Assembly (NCBI GenBank): GCA_002840505.1
Contig: PHBC01000001.1
Span: 499,901-563,900 of the forward strand
DNA length: 64,000 nt
Reading direction: 5' to 3'
Source of the DNA: Deltaproteobacteria bacterium HGW-Deltaproteobacteria-2
Lineage (GTDB): Bacteria; Desulfobacterota; Syntrophia; Syntrophales; Smithellaceae
Shown: piece after piece, positions 1 through 6,743 of the stretch
Layout of the letters: each line of letters starts with the position of its first letter
Position numbering within the stretch: the stretch's first letter is position 1
The notes under the pieces: model-generated
Told to the model about the DNA's origin: nothing
Seen by the model: only the letters and a program-made list of their open reading frames with translations
Database searches by the model: none
Program-made: the position numbers and the translations under genes

Positions 1-377
1 GCGCCGCATCCTTTTCCTTTATACGGATGAATCCTTGCATATCCACCCATCTTATTATGCAAATCCATATATCCTAGTCTATTTACCCATTCCGGCACTC
101 TACCTATCAGATCGTGGAAATGTATCGCGCCACGATATTGTTCTTCTCTAGCTCTAATCCAGATGACCCCGTCATTAGGTCTTTTCCAATATCTGACGCC
201 GAATATTTCCCTGTTCAGAATATGGATAAGTTTATCGTGAATTTTTATAGCCGCTTCCGGGTGAATCATTTCATCAGTAAAGGGATTATCCCTATATGTG
301 AAATGACAAAACCAACTCCACGGCCACTGGCTAACAAAACTCACCCATTCTTTTGGTAAGTTATTGGGTCTAAACAT
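1..377 (-). CDS. HUH-type rolling-circle replication initiator (Rep), partial
   Basis: The reading frame is open from ATG 377 to the left edge (125 codons) and continues outside the window. The product probably nicks and rejoins DNA at a replication origin. Seen: an N-terminal W-P-W-S-W-F-C-H-F-T-Y segment, a Y-W-K-R segment, and a hydrophobic-His-hydrophobic-His motif (A-I-H-F-H-D-L-I, about residues 84-91) matching the metal-binding HUH motif of rolling-circle Rep proteins. The catalytic Tyr motif would lie past the edge. GGGAAGG precedes the ATG by about 4 nt. It lies downstream of an RHH gene on the same strand, the cop-rep order of small rolling-circle plasmids. The call rests on pattern recognition alone. 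Confidence 0.6.
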   Translation of the reverse strand, partial: MFRPNNLPKEWVSFVSQWPWSWFCHFTYRDNPFTDEMIHPEAAIKIHDKLIHILNREIFGVRYWKRPNDGVIWIRAREEQYRGAIHFHDLIGRVPEWVNRLGYMDLHNKMGGYARIHPYKGKGCG

Positions 378-787
378 ATAACCTTCCCGTTTCTCTGTTT
401 CTTATCCCACAGGCAATTTCTTCTAAATTTTATCTTATGACGTTTAAATAACCTCACATGCAACCGTCTATCTTCTTTCAGACCATTCATTATCTGGGTC
501 AACGTATTGACTCCAGGTGATACATATTTACTAGCACTCGTACTTTCGCACATGCGCGCCTGCTCGCTCGCGGGCGCTCTACCCGCGCCGCTGCGCGCAG
601 GCTCTCTAGATTTAATCCGATTTTGTATGTTTTTTAATTCGTAAGTAAGACGCTTTTTCGAACCGTTCATTCTCAAATCCTCATAGCTGGATGAGAGCCT
701 TGACAGGTTCAAGATGCACTGATAAACTTCAGACATCCTGAGTTTGTCGAAAGACTCTCTGGTTACTGAAAAGTCAAGCATTCGCAC
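341..787 (-). CDS. doubtful hypothetical protein between RHH and Rep genes
   Basis: A 148-codon frame with a GTG start that overlaps the Rep start by 37 nt. No family is recognised. The C-terminal half is basic (K/R-rich) and could be a small DNA-binding protein. The middle is encoded by an abrupt GC-rich patch (about 550-610) containing a 6-bp hairpin (569-574 with 582-587), and the N-terminus is encoded by a fragment of a widespread interspersed repeat (about 737-752). Both make the frame look partly accidental. It may be non-coding DNA, such as an origin region, between the repressor and Rep genes. Confidence 0.25.
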   Translation of the reverse strand: MRMLDFSVTRESFDKLRMSEVYQCILNLSRLSSSYEDLRMNGSKKRLTYELKNIQNRIKSREPARSGAGRAPASEQARMCESTSASKYVSPGVNTLTQIMNGLKEDRRLHVRLFKRHKIKFRRNCLWDKKQRNGKVICLDPITYQKNG

Positions 788-819
788 CCGCTAAAGTCGC
801 TTGCTTGGCTTTTCTTTTT

Positions 820-1191
820 TTATCCTTTTTTCTTTTTACTTACTTTTTTCTTTTTATCAAAATCATCCACTATTTCATGATACAATTGACGCAATTCTTC
901 ATCAGTCTTTTCCTTATATAATTTCTGAAATATTGCCGAAATCATTTCTTCTAATATCTCACATGCAAGACCTGATCTTGTAGTCCTCCATCTTTCTGCT
1001 AAATGATCCAGTATTGCTACTTTAAATTTATCTATCCTCATCATCACGGGAACACTCAAATCTTCATAAGCATCTATTAAATCTAAGGTCTCTTCTTTTC
1101 TATTAATGAAATTAGTAATGTTTTCTTCAAACATTGGCCCTTTTTTGTTCTCCCTATCTCCGGCTTTCTTATTTAATATTTTTTTCTTCAC
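820..1191 (-). CDS. ribbon-helix-helix (CopG/Arc-like) repressor with Lys-rich tail
   Basis: A 123-residue protein. The central part (V-M-M-R-I-D-K-F strand, helix, R-T-T-R-S turn, helix) matches the RHH DNA-binding fold of plasmid copy-number and antitoxin repressors. The last 15 residues are mostly lysine. The GTG at 1191 is chosen because AAAGGAG lies 8 nt upstream; an in-frame ATG at 1218 sits inside the operator, close to the predicted transcription start, and has no ribosome site. The promoter overlaps a perfect inverted repeat, so autoregulation is likely. It is upstream of the Rep gene on the same strand, consistent with copy control of a rolling-circle replicon. The exact partner is inferred. 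Confidence 0.6.
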   Translation of the reverse strand: MKKKILNKKAGDRENKKGPMFEENITNFINRKEETLDLIDAYEDLSVPVMMRIDKFKVAILDHLAERWRTTRSGLACEILEEMISAIFQKLYKEKTDEELRQLYHEIVDDFDKKKKVSKKKKG

Positions 1192-1216
1192 GGCATTATC
1201 TCCTTTCAGAATAATC

Positions 1217-1266
1217 ATAATGATTACATTTTGTAATCATTATAGTAAGTATTTTTATTATGTCAA
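1217..1266 (-). promoter_or_regulatory. promoter and operator of the RHH gene
   Basis: On the minus strand TTGACA (1266-1261) and TATAAT (1244-1239) are 16 nt apart, a consensus sigma-70 promoter. A perfect inverted repeat, two 12-bp arms (1217-1228 and 1232-1243) around a 3-nt spacer, covers the -10 box and the expected start near 1232. This is the layout of an autorepressor operator. Confidence 0.75.
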
Positions 1267-1304
1267 GCTTTTTTAAAATTTTTTTTGTAATTAAGAAGTC
1301 AGCT

Positions 1305-1353
1305 CGGCACCGGCTCCGACGAGCTTGGCGGGAGCCCATTCTCGCCGGTGCCG
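1305..1353. repeat. GC-rich hairpin in AT-rich spacer
   Basis: Two perfect 10-bp arms (1305-1314 and 1344-1353) enclose a 29-nt loop that can fold further (GAG/CTC and GGC/GCC inside). The flanks are strongly AT-rich. No U-tract follows on either strand, so it is not a standard terminator. A replication origin or recombination site of the neighbouring Rep cassette is possible. Confidence 0.5.
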
Positions 1354-1375
1354 TGATATTTGTTTTTAACCTTTA

Positions 1376-1403
1376 TTGACAAATATTTATTTATATGTAT
1401 GAT
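1376..1403 (+). promoter_or_regulatory. promoter of the HEPN gene
   Basis: TTGACA (1376-1381) and TATGAT (1398-1403) with a 16-nt spacer, about 40 nt before the start codon. AAAGGAG at 1431-1437 is the ribosome site. Confidence 0.65.
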
Positions 1404-1443
1404 TTTCCTCAACTATTGTAATAGACATTAAAAGGAGATTATT

Positions 1444-2628
1444 ATGGAATGGAAAGAAGCTAAAAACGGTGACGATGGGAGCATCTCAATTCCAGATAAT
1501 TGGTTATTTTTATACTATTACGAAGCTTTGAATACTCTCTTTCGCATAGAGAATGCACTTCGCGTTTTTGTCTACATTGTACTAAAGACGCAGTTTAAAG
1601 ACGACTGGCTTAATCTCTCTGCCATAAGTGACGACGAAGAAAACACTACTTTAGGAAAAGTCGCAAAACAAAGGATGAGTCAAGCACGTAACTTTGGATA
1701 TTTGGGATATGTGATACCATGTCCCTTAATGTATATGACAAGCGGCGAACTCGTACGCCTCATGACATCAGAGGCTTATTGGAAGTATTTTGCTGCATAC
1801 TTTCTTGGCACTAAAGAAGTTATGAAAAACAAATTAGATGAGATTGGTGTCGTTCGTAATGCTCTTGCCCATTTCAGACCGATTAAAAAGGATGATGTTG
1901 AATTAATCAAGCAGAACGCTCGACATGTTCTCGGGAAGATAGAACCTTGTCTAACTGATATTATGCGTTGTGCAAACGTAGTTCCCACTAACACACAAGA
2001 TGAGTGGTATACACAACTGAAGACACTCGGAACAGAAAGTTGTAGATTGTCTTTTAGACAGAGCGATGATGAAAATTGGATTCGATTGACGTTAGATTAT
2101 AAGTGCGCGGTAATTAAACAACAAGGAAATCGACGAATCAGGCGTCACCGTGTCTTGCAGATCAATACACCTGCAATATTGCACCTTCTTCCAGAACTTA
2201 AAGGACTTTTGGCTTATCTTTCCGAGTCAGTTACATATCCAAGTTTGATAGAAGATGGATTAACACTAAATAAATCGGTCATTTTTCTATTTAATAAAAA
2301 TATACTGTCGCAAAATTACAAAGCGTTGAAAGAACACATGGAGAGTTTATTAAGATTTATCTCTGAGGAGTCAGAATTACTCAAGGAGGATAATCTCGCA
2401 CGCGGCGAGATTATTAGGGCTGTAAATGTATTAGCACGCTATAATAAAACAGAAGATGAAGAAGTTGGATATTGGTCATTTACCTATGATGAAATGTTTT
2501 GTGATGTGAAAGAAAGTGACCCGCCAGAGTACTGGGGTAGAATAGGGACTGTTGATGTAAACTATGTCACGTCCACAGATGATTATCCATGGATGCCAGT
2601 ATCAGTGTCTGAGTCGGTGCCATTCTGA
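1444..2628 (+). CDS. HEPN-domain protein, putative RNase/defence effector
   Basis: A 394-residue soluble protein. Around residues 25-150 it is helical and carries R-N-A-L-A-H at 138-143, the R-N-x-x-x-H active-site motif of HEPN ribonucleases (toxins, abortive infection, Swt1-type proteins). The remaining 240 residues are not recognised. It has its own consensus promoter and AAAGGAG 6 nt before the ATG. It stands alone between a plasmid-like cassette and recombination-type repeats, a common setting for defence genes. No nucleotidyltransferase (MNT) partner is next to it, so it is not a classical HEPN/MNT pair. The HEPN call is fairly firm; the defence role is inferred. Confidence 0.6.
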   Translation: MEWKEAKNGDDGSISIPDNWLFLYYYEALNTLFRIENALRVFVYIVLKTQFKDDWLNLSAISDDEENTTLGKVAKQRMSQARNFGYLGYVIPCPLMYMTSGELVRLMTSEAYWKYFAAYFLGTKEVMKNKLDEIGVVRNALAHFRPIKKDDVELIKQNARHVLGKIEPCLTDIMRCANVVPTNTQDEWYTQLKTLGTESCRLSFRQSDDENWIRLTLDYKCAVIKQQGNRRIRRHRVLQINTPAILHLLPELKGLLAYLSESVTYPSLIEDGLTLNKSVIFLFNKNILSQNYKALKEHMESLLRFISEESELLKEDNLARGEIIRAVNVLARYNKTEDEEVGYWSFTYDEMFCDVKESDPPEYWGRIGTVDVNYVTSTDDYPWMPVSVSESVPF

Positions 2629-2638
2629 AATAATGACA

Positions 2639-2706
2639 TCGGGACTTAATCGGTTTACACAAAATTAAAACTTAATATAATTGTTGATTTAGGCGTTTCC
2701 GGTATT
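2639..2706 (+). repeat. partial third copy of the AT-rich island-end repeat
   Basis: This aligns with the first half of the repeats at 3880-4021 and 21699-21830 (GGGACTTAATCGG, then an AT-rich stretch, then TTTAGGCGTTTCCGGT). It lacks the T-arm/CCA end, so it looks like a decayed or truncated copy. Confidence 0.6.
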
Positions 2707-2815
2707 CTCTTTAGCTGCAACGATAGTTTATTTTATCTCTTAATTATAAATAAGTTTTTCGGTAAGTTTTCTTGAGTTATTTTTCAAATAGAAAGAAATT
2801 TACAGATGATTAATT

Positions 2816-3334
2816 TTATTTATCAGCTTTCACAAACTTTATTCCATAAGTAAACAAAAGGAGCATCATTAAAGAATGGGGAGAAACAGATTTATAACGT
2901 AAGTATAGTAATAAATCCTGCCATTGATCTGACGTTATTTCAGGATTTGTTTTTAATTTAGGATTATTTGTATCATAATTGCAATAGAGGAAAGCCAATG
3001 AAATTGCGAAGATTTCGTTGATTATTGGTATAAACTCTTTACTATCTGTAACATTTTCAAGAGATTTAATTGGTTTTAACTTTCTTATCCAAAATGCTAA
3101 ATGCCCCATTTTTTTATAAACATTAGGACATTTAATTTCCGAATATCTATCATATATATCCATATCTTCTAAATATTTCAAAAATACTTGTTGACCTATA
3201 CTCAAATCAATCTCGAATTTAACGTTTTTTCCCAATCCCAAATCATCTGAAAATTGGGGTAAATGTTTATCAAAAAAGTTTTTGATGAATTCAACAGAAG
3301 GAGGCTTACCATAGGAGAAATCAGAGAGAGGCAT
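2816..3334 (-). CDS. hypothetical protein (172 aa)
   Basis: No family recognised. It is a soluble, mostly helical protein rich in Lys, Leu and Phe, with no signal peptide or obvious motif. AAGG lies about 10 nt before the ATG. It sits between two copies of the island-end repeat with another small orphan gene, so it is probably accessory DNA. Confidence 0.5.
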   Translation of the reverse strand: MPLSDFSYGKPPSVEFIKNFFDKHLPQFSDDLGLGKNVKFEIDLSIGQQVFLKYLEDMDIYDRYSEIKCPNVYKKMGHLAFWIRKLKPIKSLENVTDSKEFIPIINEIFAISLAFLYCNYDTNNPKLKTNPEITSDQWQDLLLYLRYKSVSPHSLMMLLLFTYGIKFVKADK

Positions 3335-3395
3335 AATATACCCTTGTCGATTGATTTATCAGAATTGATTCAATCAATGAATTTTTATTGAAAAC

Positions 3396-3578
3396 TTATT
3401 TTACAGCACAAATATTTTTTGCTGCAGTCTTCAGCGCTTTAAGATTGCTCGCTGCGAACTGTTTCCAGCCATTCTCAATTTGTGCTTTCGTAAGGTCTAA
3501 ACGTACCCCACGATTTTTTGAAAAACTTATTTTTTTGCCTTTTTCATCAAGAGGGATATTAATATATGTAATTTCCAT
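3396..3578 (-). CDS. hypothetical small protein (60 aa)
   Basis: A short basic protein of unknown family. The support is in its signals: AAAGGAGGG 5 nt before the ATG, and a plausible promoter 90-115 bp upstream (TTGTTG-N16-TATAAT). The sequence has two parts, a beta-like N-terminus (I-T-Y-I-N-I) and a helical Ala/Lys-rich C-terminus, which could suit a small DNA-binding protein, but nothing specific is seen. Confidence 0.55.
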   Translation of the reverse strand: MEITYINIPLDEKGKKISFSKNRGVRLDLTKAQIENGWKQFAASNLKALKTAAKNICAVK

Positions 3579-3665
3579 AATTGCCCTCCTTTCTTTAAAA
3601 TTTTTTTAATTATCAACAAAGAACTTTTAGCTACAAATTAACTATTTAAATGGTTCTATTTTGTA

Positions 3666-3693
3666 ATTATACACTTTTTTCAAAAATCAACAA
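3666..3693 (-). promoter_or_regulatory. promoter of the 60-aa gene
   Basis: Minus strand TTGTTG (3693-3688), 16-nt spacer, TATAAT (3671-3666). The leader is about 80 nt. Confidence 0.45.
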
Positions 3694-3725
3694 TTTTTTT
3701 TATTTTTCAAGAATTGATGATTATA

Positions 3726-3742
3726 CTTGACTAAAAGTCAAG
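3726..3742. repeat. short perfect palindrome
   Basis: CTTGACT, AAA, AGTCAAG: 7-bp arms around three A. It lies in a gene-free AT-rich stretch (3694-3879) with nothing else recognisable. It could be an operator, since it contains a -35-like TTGACT. Confidence 0.35.
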
Positions 3743-3879
3743 CGATTGCAGCCTGTAACAAATTATTTATCTACTTGTCAATAGAAAAAATAATATTCTT
3801 ACTTATATAAATAAGAATTACTTTTGCTTAAAATTTGATACTAATGAATAATATGAATTATTATTTAAATAATCAAGTA

Positions 3880-4021
3880 TTATTGGGTCGTGAATTTAGT
3901 CGGGACTTAATCGGTTTTAATCGGTTTAAACAAATTTAAATCTTAATAAAATGGTGGATTTAGGCATTTCCGGTAAACTCTCACGCCGGAAACCGGGGTT
4001 CAACTCCCCGTGGGACTACCA
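3880..4021 (+). repeat. island-end repeat with tRNA/tmRNA 3'-end segment (att-like)
   Basis: This 142-bp unit is repeated, somewhat diverged, at 21699-21830. Its last 31 bp (3991-4021) are identical to 21800-21830 and fold as a T-arm (CGGGG, loop TTCAACT, CCCCG), followed by a 7-nt acceptor strand, A73 and CCA. The identity stops exactly at CCA. No matching 5' acceptor strand or D/anticodon arms are present, so it is a 3' fragment, as left by integrases that insert at tRNA or tmRNA 3' ends. This copy carries an extra 10-bp internal duplication. Confidence 0.65.
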
Positions 4022-4130
4022 AGCAAATCAATAAGTTACAAAATTTTCAGCAGTAGTGAAGCATTGATAAATCTTTATTTTCCAACCTTCTTGCCAATCT
4101 TCAGCCCTAAAATTGGTCTTTTTGTTCAAT

Positions 4131-5789
4131 TTATAATTCGGTGATGAGCGTTGAAAGGTAAGTGCGCTCTTCGCCGATGGGAATCTTCGGAAGGATGACC
4201 TCCTGCACGGCTTTTTTCGCCCGCGTTATGCCCTGCTCTTTCTCTTTATCCGTAAGTTCAATATCGTCAAGTTCGGACGCCGCCTCGATTGATTCGCGTA
4301 AGCTGAAGACGAATTTGATCGGATCGTCTGATTTTCCCTCGTAGTAGGCACGGTATGCTTCGCGTATCTTGTTGGCCATGTCAACGATCTCCTTCAAATC
4401 TTCAATACGCTCCTTGCGATCTGCTGTGAGAAAATCTGCCGCCAGTGGATCGCTCTTGTCATTTACAACGTTATCCCAAAGCAATTGGAAGTCCTTCAGG
4501 TCGAGCTCCTTGAGATTCGCGACATACTGGCGGAGAATCATCGCTTCGTCAGAACGGTACTGTTTCGGCTCATGGGATGTCTTGTCCTCTTTTTCGAATG
4601 GTGGATAGGTAATTTCCATGATGCGCGCCCGCGATTTGATCGTTTCCGCGAGCGGCTTCACGCCCATGTAGTGTTGCGGATTTTGAAGTCCGACCAAGAC
4701 AACTTCATTCGCCGCCTTAACCACTTCTTTGTCCTCGCCAAGGAAAAGCGCGCGGTCGTGATCGAATAGCGAGTTCAGTATTTTCGCCACTTCCGGCTTC
4801 AGGGTGTTGATTTCGTCGAATTCCAAAATCGCGCCAGGCGTCTCAAGCGCCTCCACGACGGTGGAATTGATCCGGTATGTGCCACGCTTCGAATCATATT
4901 CCAGCAAATATTTCAAATCCTGTTCGTCCTTACCTGCCGAGCAGGTGAAGCGGAAGACCGGCCGACGTGTAAGATACGCCAGATGGTCGACGATTTTGTT
5001 TTTACCGGTGCCCGCATCGCCCTGGATAATCACGACGCCCTGACCGCGCTCTCGCTGGCGGTTCATAAGGCGGATAAATTTCTCCATTGTCTTGACAACA
5101 TGAAGAGTTTCTACAAAATACGGATCGCGCCCCAAAATTCCCGTGACTTTCTTAGTGGCCACTCCGTTCAAATGCCGCAGCACCCGCAAGACCCACTCTG
5201 AATTCGGGTGTTTTTCATGCAGTTCTTTGAGATAAACCCGCGCTTTCTCTTTTTTCTTTTTATCGTCGCTTGAAATGTTTTTAATGGCTTCAAGATAATT
5301 TTCTTTTGTATTCTTCAGAGCTTTGAATTTCTCGATGGGCATGAAGCGGTCTTTATCTCCAAAACGCACCTTACCCTCAACGGGCTCCCCACCGGGCTGT
5401 ATCTCAAGGCCGTCGCTCCGCATGAAAGAAATATCCACCATCGTCTGCCCTTGTTCGCGGAATTGGTGCGCTACGATGTCCCATGAAAGTTTCTCTTCAT
5501 TGTCCTCGAACACTGTCGTCCACTCGCGTCCGATGCGCACTTTTTTCCCGTTTCTTTCTTCGGCAATCATTTCTCTCTCCCTGCTCCGGCTCTCAAGAAA
5601 GGCTTCCACTTCGCTCACTTTCACCTTTACGTCCATCTGGCAAAGAATCTCCTTCACCTCTTCGGGAACGTTCCGGGACTGTAGAAGTTCTTCTCGCGTC
5701 CTTTCGATTTCACCCAGGCGATCAATGTCTTCCTGACGTAAGGCACTTAATGATTCTATTTTCCCCATGGTTTTGAATTTTTCTTTCAT
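4131..5789 (-). CDS. MoxR/AAA_5-type AAA+ ATPase
   Basis: A 552-residue ATPase. An N-terminal charged region of about 240 residues is not recognised. The AAA+ core has Walker A G-D-A-G-T-G-K-N (257-264), Walker B I-L-E-F-D-E-I-N (321-328), a sensor-1 Asn near 370 and an arginine-finger candidate in S-R-A-R-I (386-390). AAA_5/MoxR ATPases usually remodel a target through a VWA partner, and a VWA protein is encoded two genes upstream on the same strand. No Shine-Dalgarno is visible before the ATG at 5789 or before the in-frame ATG at codon 8. The target is unknown. Confidence 0.8.
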   Translation of the reverse strand: MKEKFKTMGKIESLSALRQEDIDRLGEIERTREELLQSRNVPEEVKEILCQMDVKVKVSEVEAFLESRSREREMIAEERNGKKVRIGREWTTVFEDNEEKLSWDIVAHQFREQGQTMVDISFMRSDGLEIQPGGEPVEGKVRFGDKDRFMPIEKFKALKNTKENYLEAIKNISSDDKKKKEKARVYLKELHEKHPNSEWVLRVLRHLNGVATKKVTGILGRDPYFVETLHVVKTMEKFIRLMNRQRERGQGVVIIQGDAGTGKNKIVDHLAYLTRRPVFRFTCSAGKDEQDLKYLLEYDSKRGTYRINSTVVEALETPGAILEFDEINTLKPEVAKILNSLFDHDRALFLGEDKEVVKAANEVVLVGLQNPQHYMGVKPLAETIKSRARIMEITYPPFEKEDKTSHEPKQYRSDEAMILRQYVANLKELDLKDFQLLWDNVVNDKSDPLAADFLTADRKERIEDLKEIVDMANKIREAYRAYYEGKSDDPIKFVFSLRESIEAASELDDIELTDKEKEQGITRAKKAVQEVILPKIPIGEERTYLSTLITEL

Positions 5790-5866
5790 TGATTTCTGTT
5801 GCTATAAAATATTTTTTACAACCAAAAAACCGGTTAGTATCAAGATTCCAATAGCCAATGATGAAA

Positions 5867-6739
5867 CTACCGGGACGGACACACGCCAAGGTGCAATGAC
5901 GAGTATCCCCTGACAACGTAGTTAACACCCAGGCCATTGGAGCCGAATTTACCGACCAACATGAAGTAGCCATCCGACGACTGCACATCGGTCCAGTCCC
6001 AATCCTTTTCCAAAATGTGTTTGTTCCTTACATGGTAATATGCGGGAATGTCGTACGCTGCCTCGGCAGGCGTTCGCCGGGTAACGAATTTTGGATCGAC
6101 CTTGTGTTCCTTCGCCCATTGTTGCAAAATTTTTTCCTGTTCGTCCCAATTCTTACTGCGCGACTCATCGAGTACTTCTTTTTTGACGATTGCCCACGTC
6201 ATCCGCACGGCATTTTTCTGGTCCGTCGCAAACTTTTCATTATTATACCAACTCAGGTCATAGAAAAGACCTTTAAATTTCTTCCGCAAATTCTCTATCG
6301 TGGCCAGTAGTTCCCTGCCTTCGTGCATGATTGTCGGAGTCCGGAGGACTACCATAAAACCCTCGTCTTTCAGGCGTTCGATATCTTCCCTTGTCAGGCT
6401 CTGTTCCTTTATTTTTTCAATCCACATATTGGCGATTTGTTTCTTCTCATTTTCATTGAACTTCCGGCCTGTGAATTTTTCAATCTCCAGGATGCCGAGG
6501 AAATCATTTTTGAAGAGCGCTTTTATTTCACGCAGGGACAAGCCTTCCGGCGCACGTTCACTCTCCGGCAGCGTTTTTTCCCTGAGCCGGTTCAGACTTT
6601 CCAGCACGGCTCCGAAATCGTTTGCCACAAATGATTCCTGCGCCCGCTTCGCGAGGTCGGTAAGATCCCTTCGTTCGCTTTCGGCCTGCGTCTTTTCGTT
6701 CTTTTTCCTGAATGCTTCAAATGAAAATTTTTCCAGCAT
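5867..6739 (-). CDS. conserved-context hypothetical protein of the AAA+/VWA module
   Basis: A 290-residue protein of unknown family. The first 170 residues are highly charged and helical (possible coiled coil). The C-terminal 70 residues are richer in aromatic and Gly residues (W-D-W-T-D, G-K-F-G-S-N-G-L-G) and look like a small beta domain. It starts 4 nt after the VWA stop codon and lies 77 nt before the ATPase, so it is probably co-transcribed and may be an adaptor or substrate. No Shine-Dalgarno precedes its ATG. Function not assigned. Confidence 0.65.
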   Translation of the reverse strand: MLEKFSFEAFRKKNEKTQAESERRDLTDLAKRAQESFVANDFGAVLESLNRLREKTLPESERAPEGLSLREIKALFKNDFLGILEIEKFTGRKFNENEKKQIANMWIEKIKEQSLTREDIERLKDEGFMVVLRTPTIMHEGRELLATIENLRKKFKGLFYDLSWYNNEKFATDQKNAVRMTWAIVKKEVLDESRSKNWDEQEKILQQWAKEHKVDPKFVTRRTPAEAAYDIPAYYHVRNKHILEKDWDWTDVQSSDGYFMLVGKFGSNGLGVNYVVRGYSSLHLGVCPSR

Positions 6740-6743
6740 GGTA

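Noticed and set aside
341-787. Confident gene call for the frame between RHH and Rep
   Set aside because: Kept only as a doubtful feature because repeat-derived and GC-rich non-coding segments make up much of it.
2816-3578. Toxin-antitoxin pair of the two small genes
   Set aside because: They are separated and neither shows an antitoxin DNA-binding fold or a known toxin motif.
3961-4021. A complete tRNA or tmRNA gene
   Set aside because: Only the T-arm, acceptor 3' strand and CCA are present; no complementary 5' acceptor strand, D-arm or anticodon arm was found upstream.
5722-5988. 88-residue minus-strand frame overlapping the ATPase start
   Set aside because: It overlaps two better-supported genes in another frame and has no recognisable protein character.
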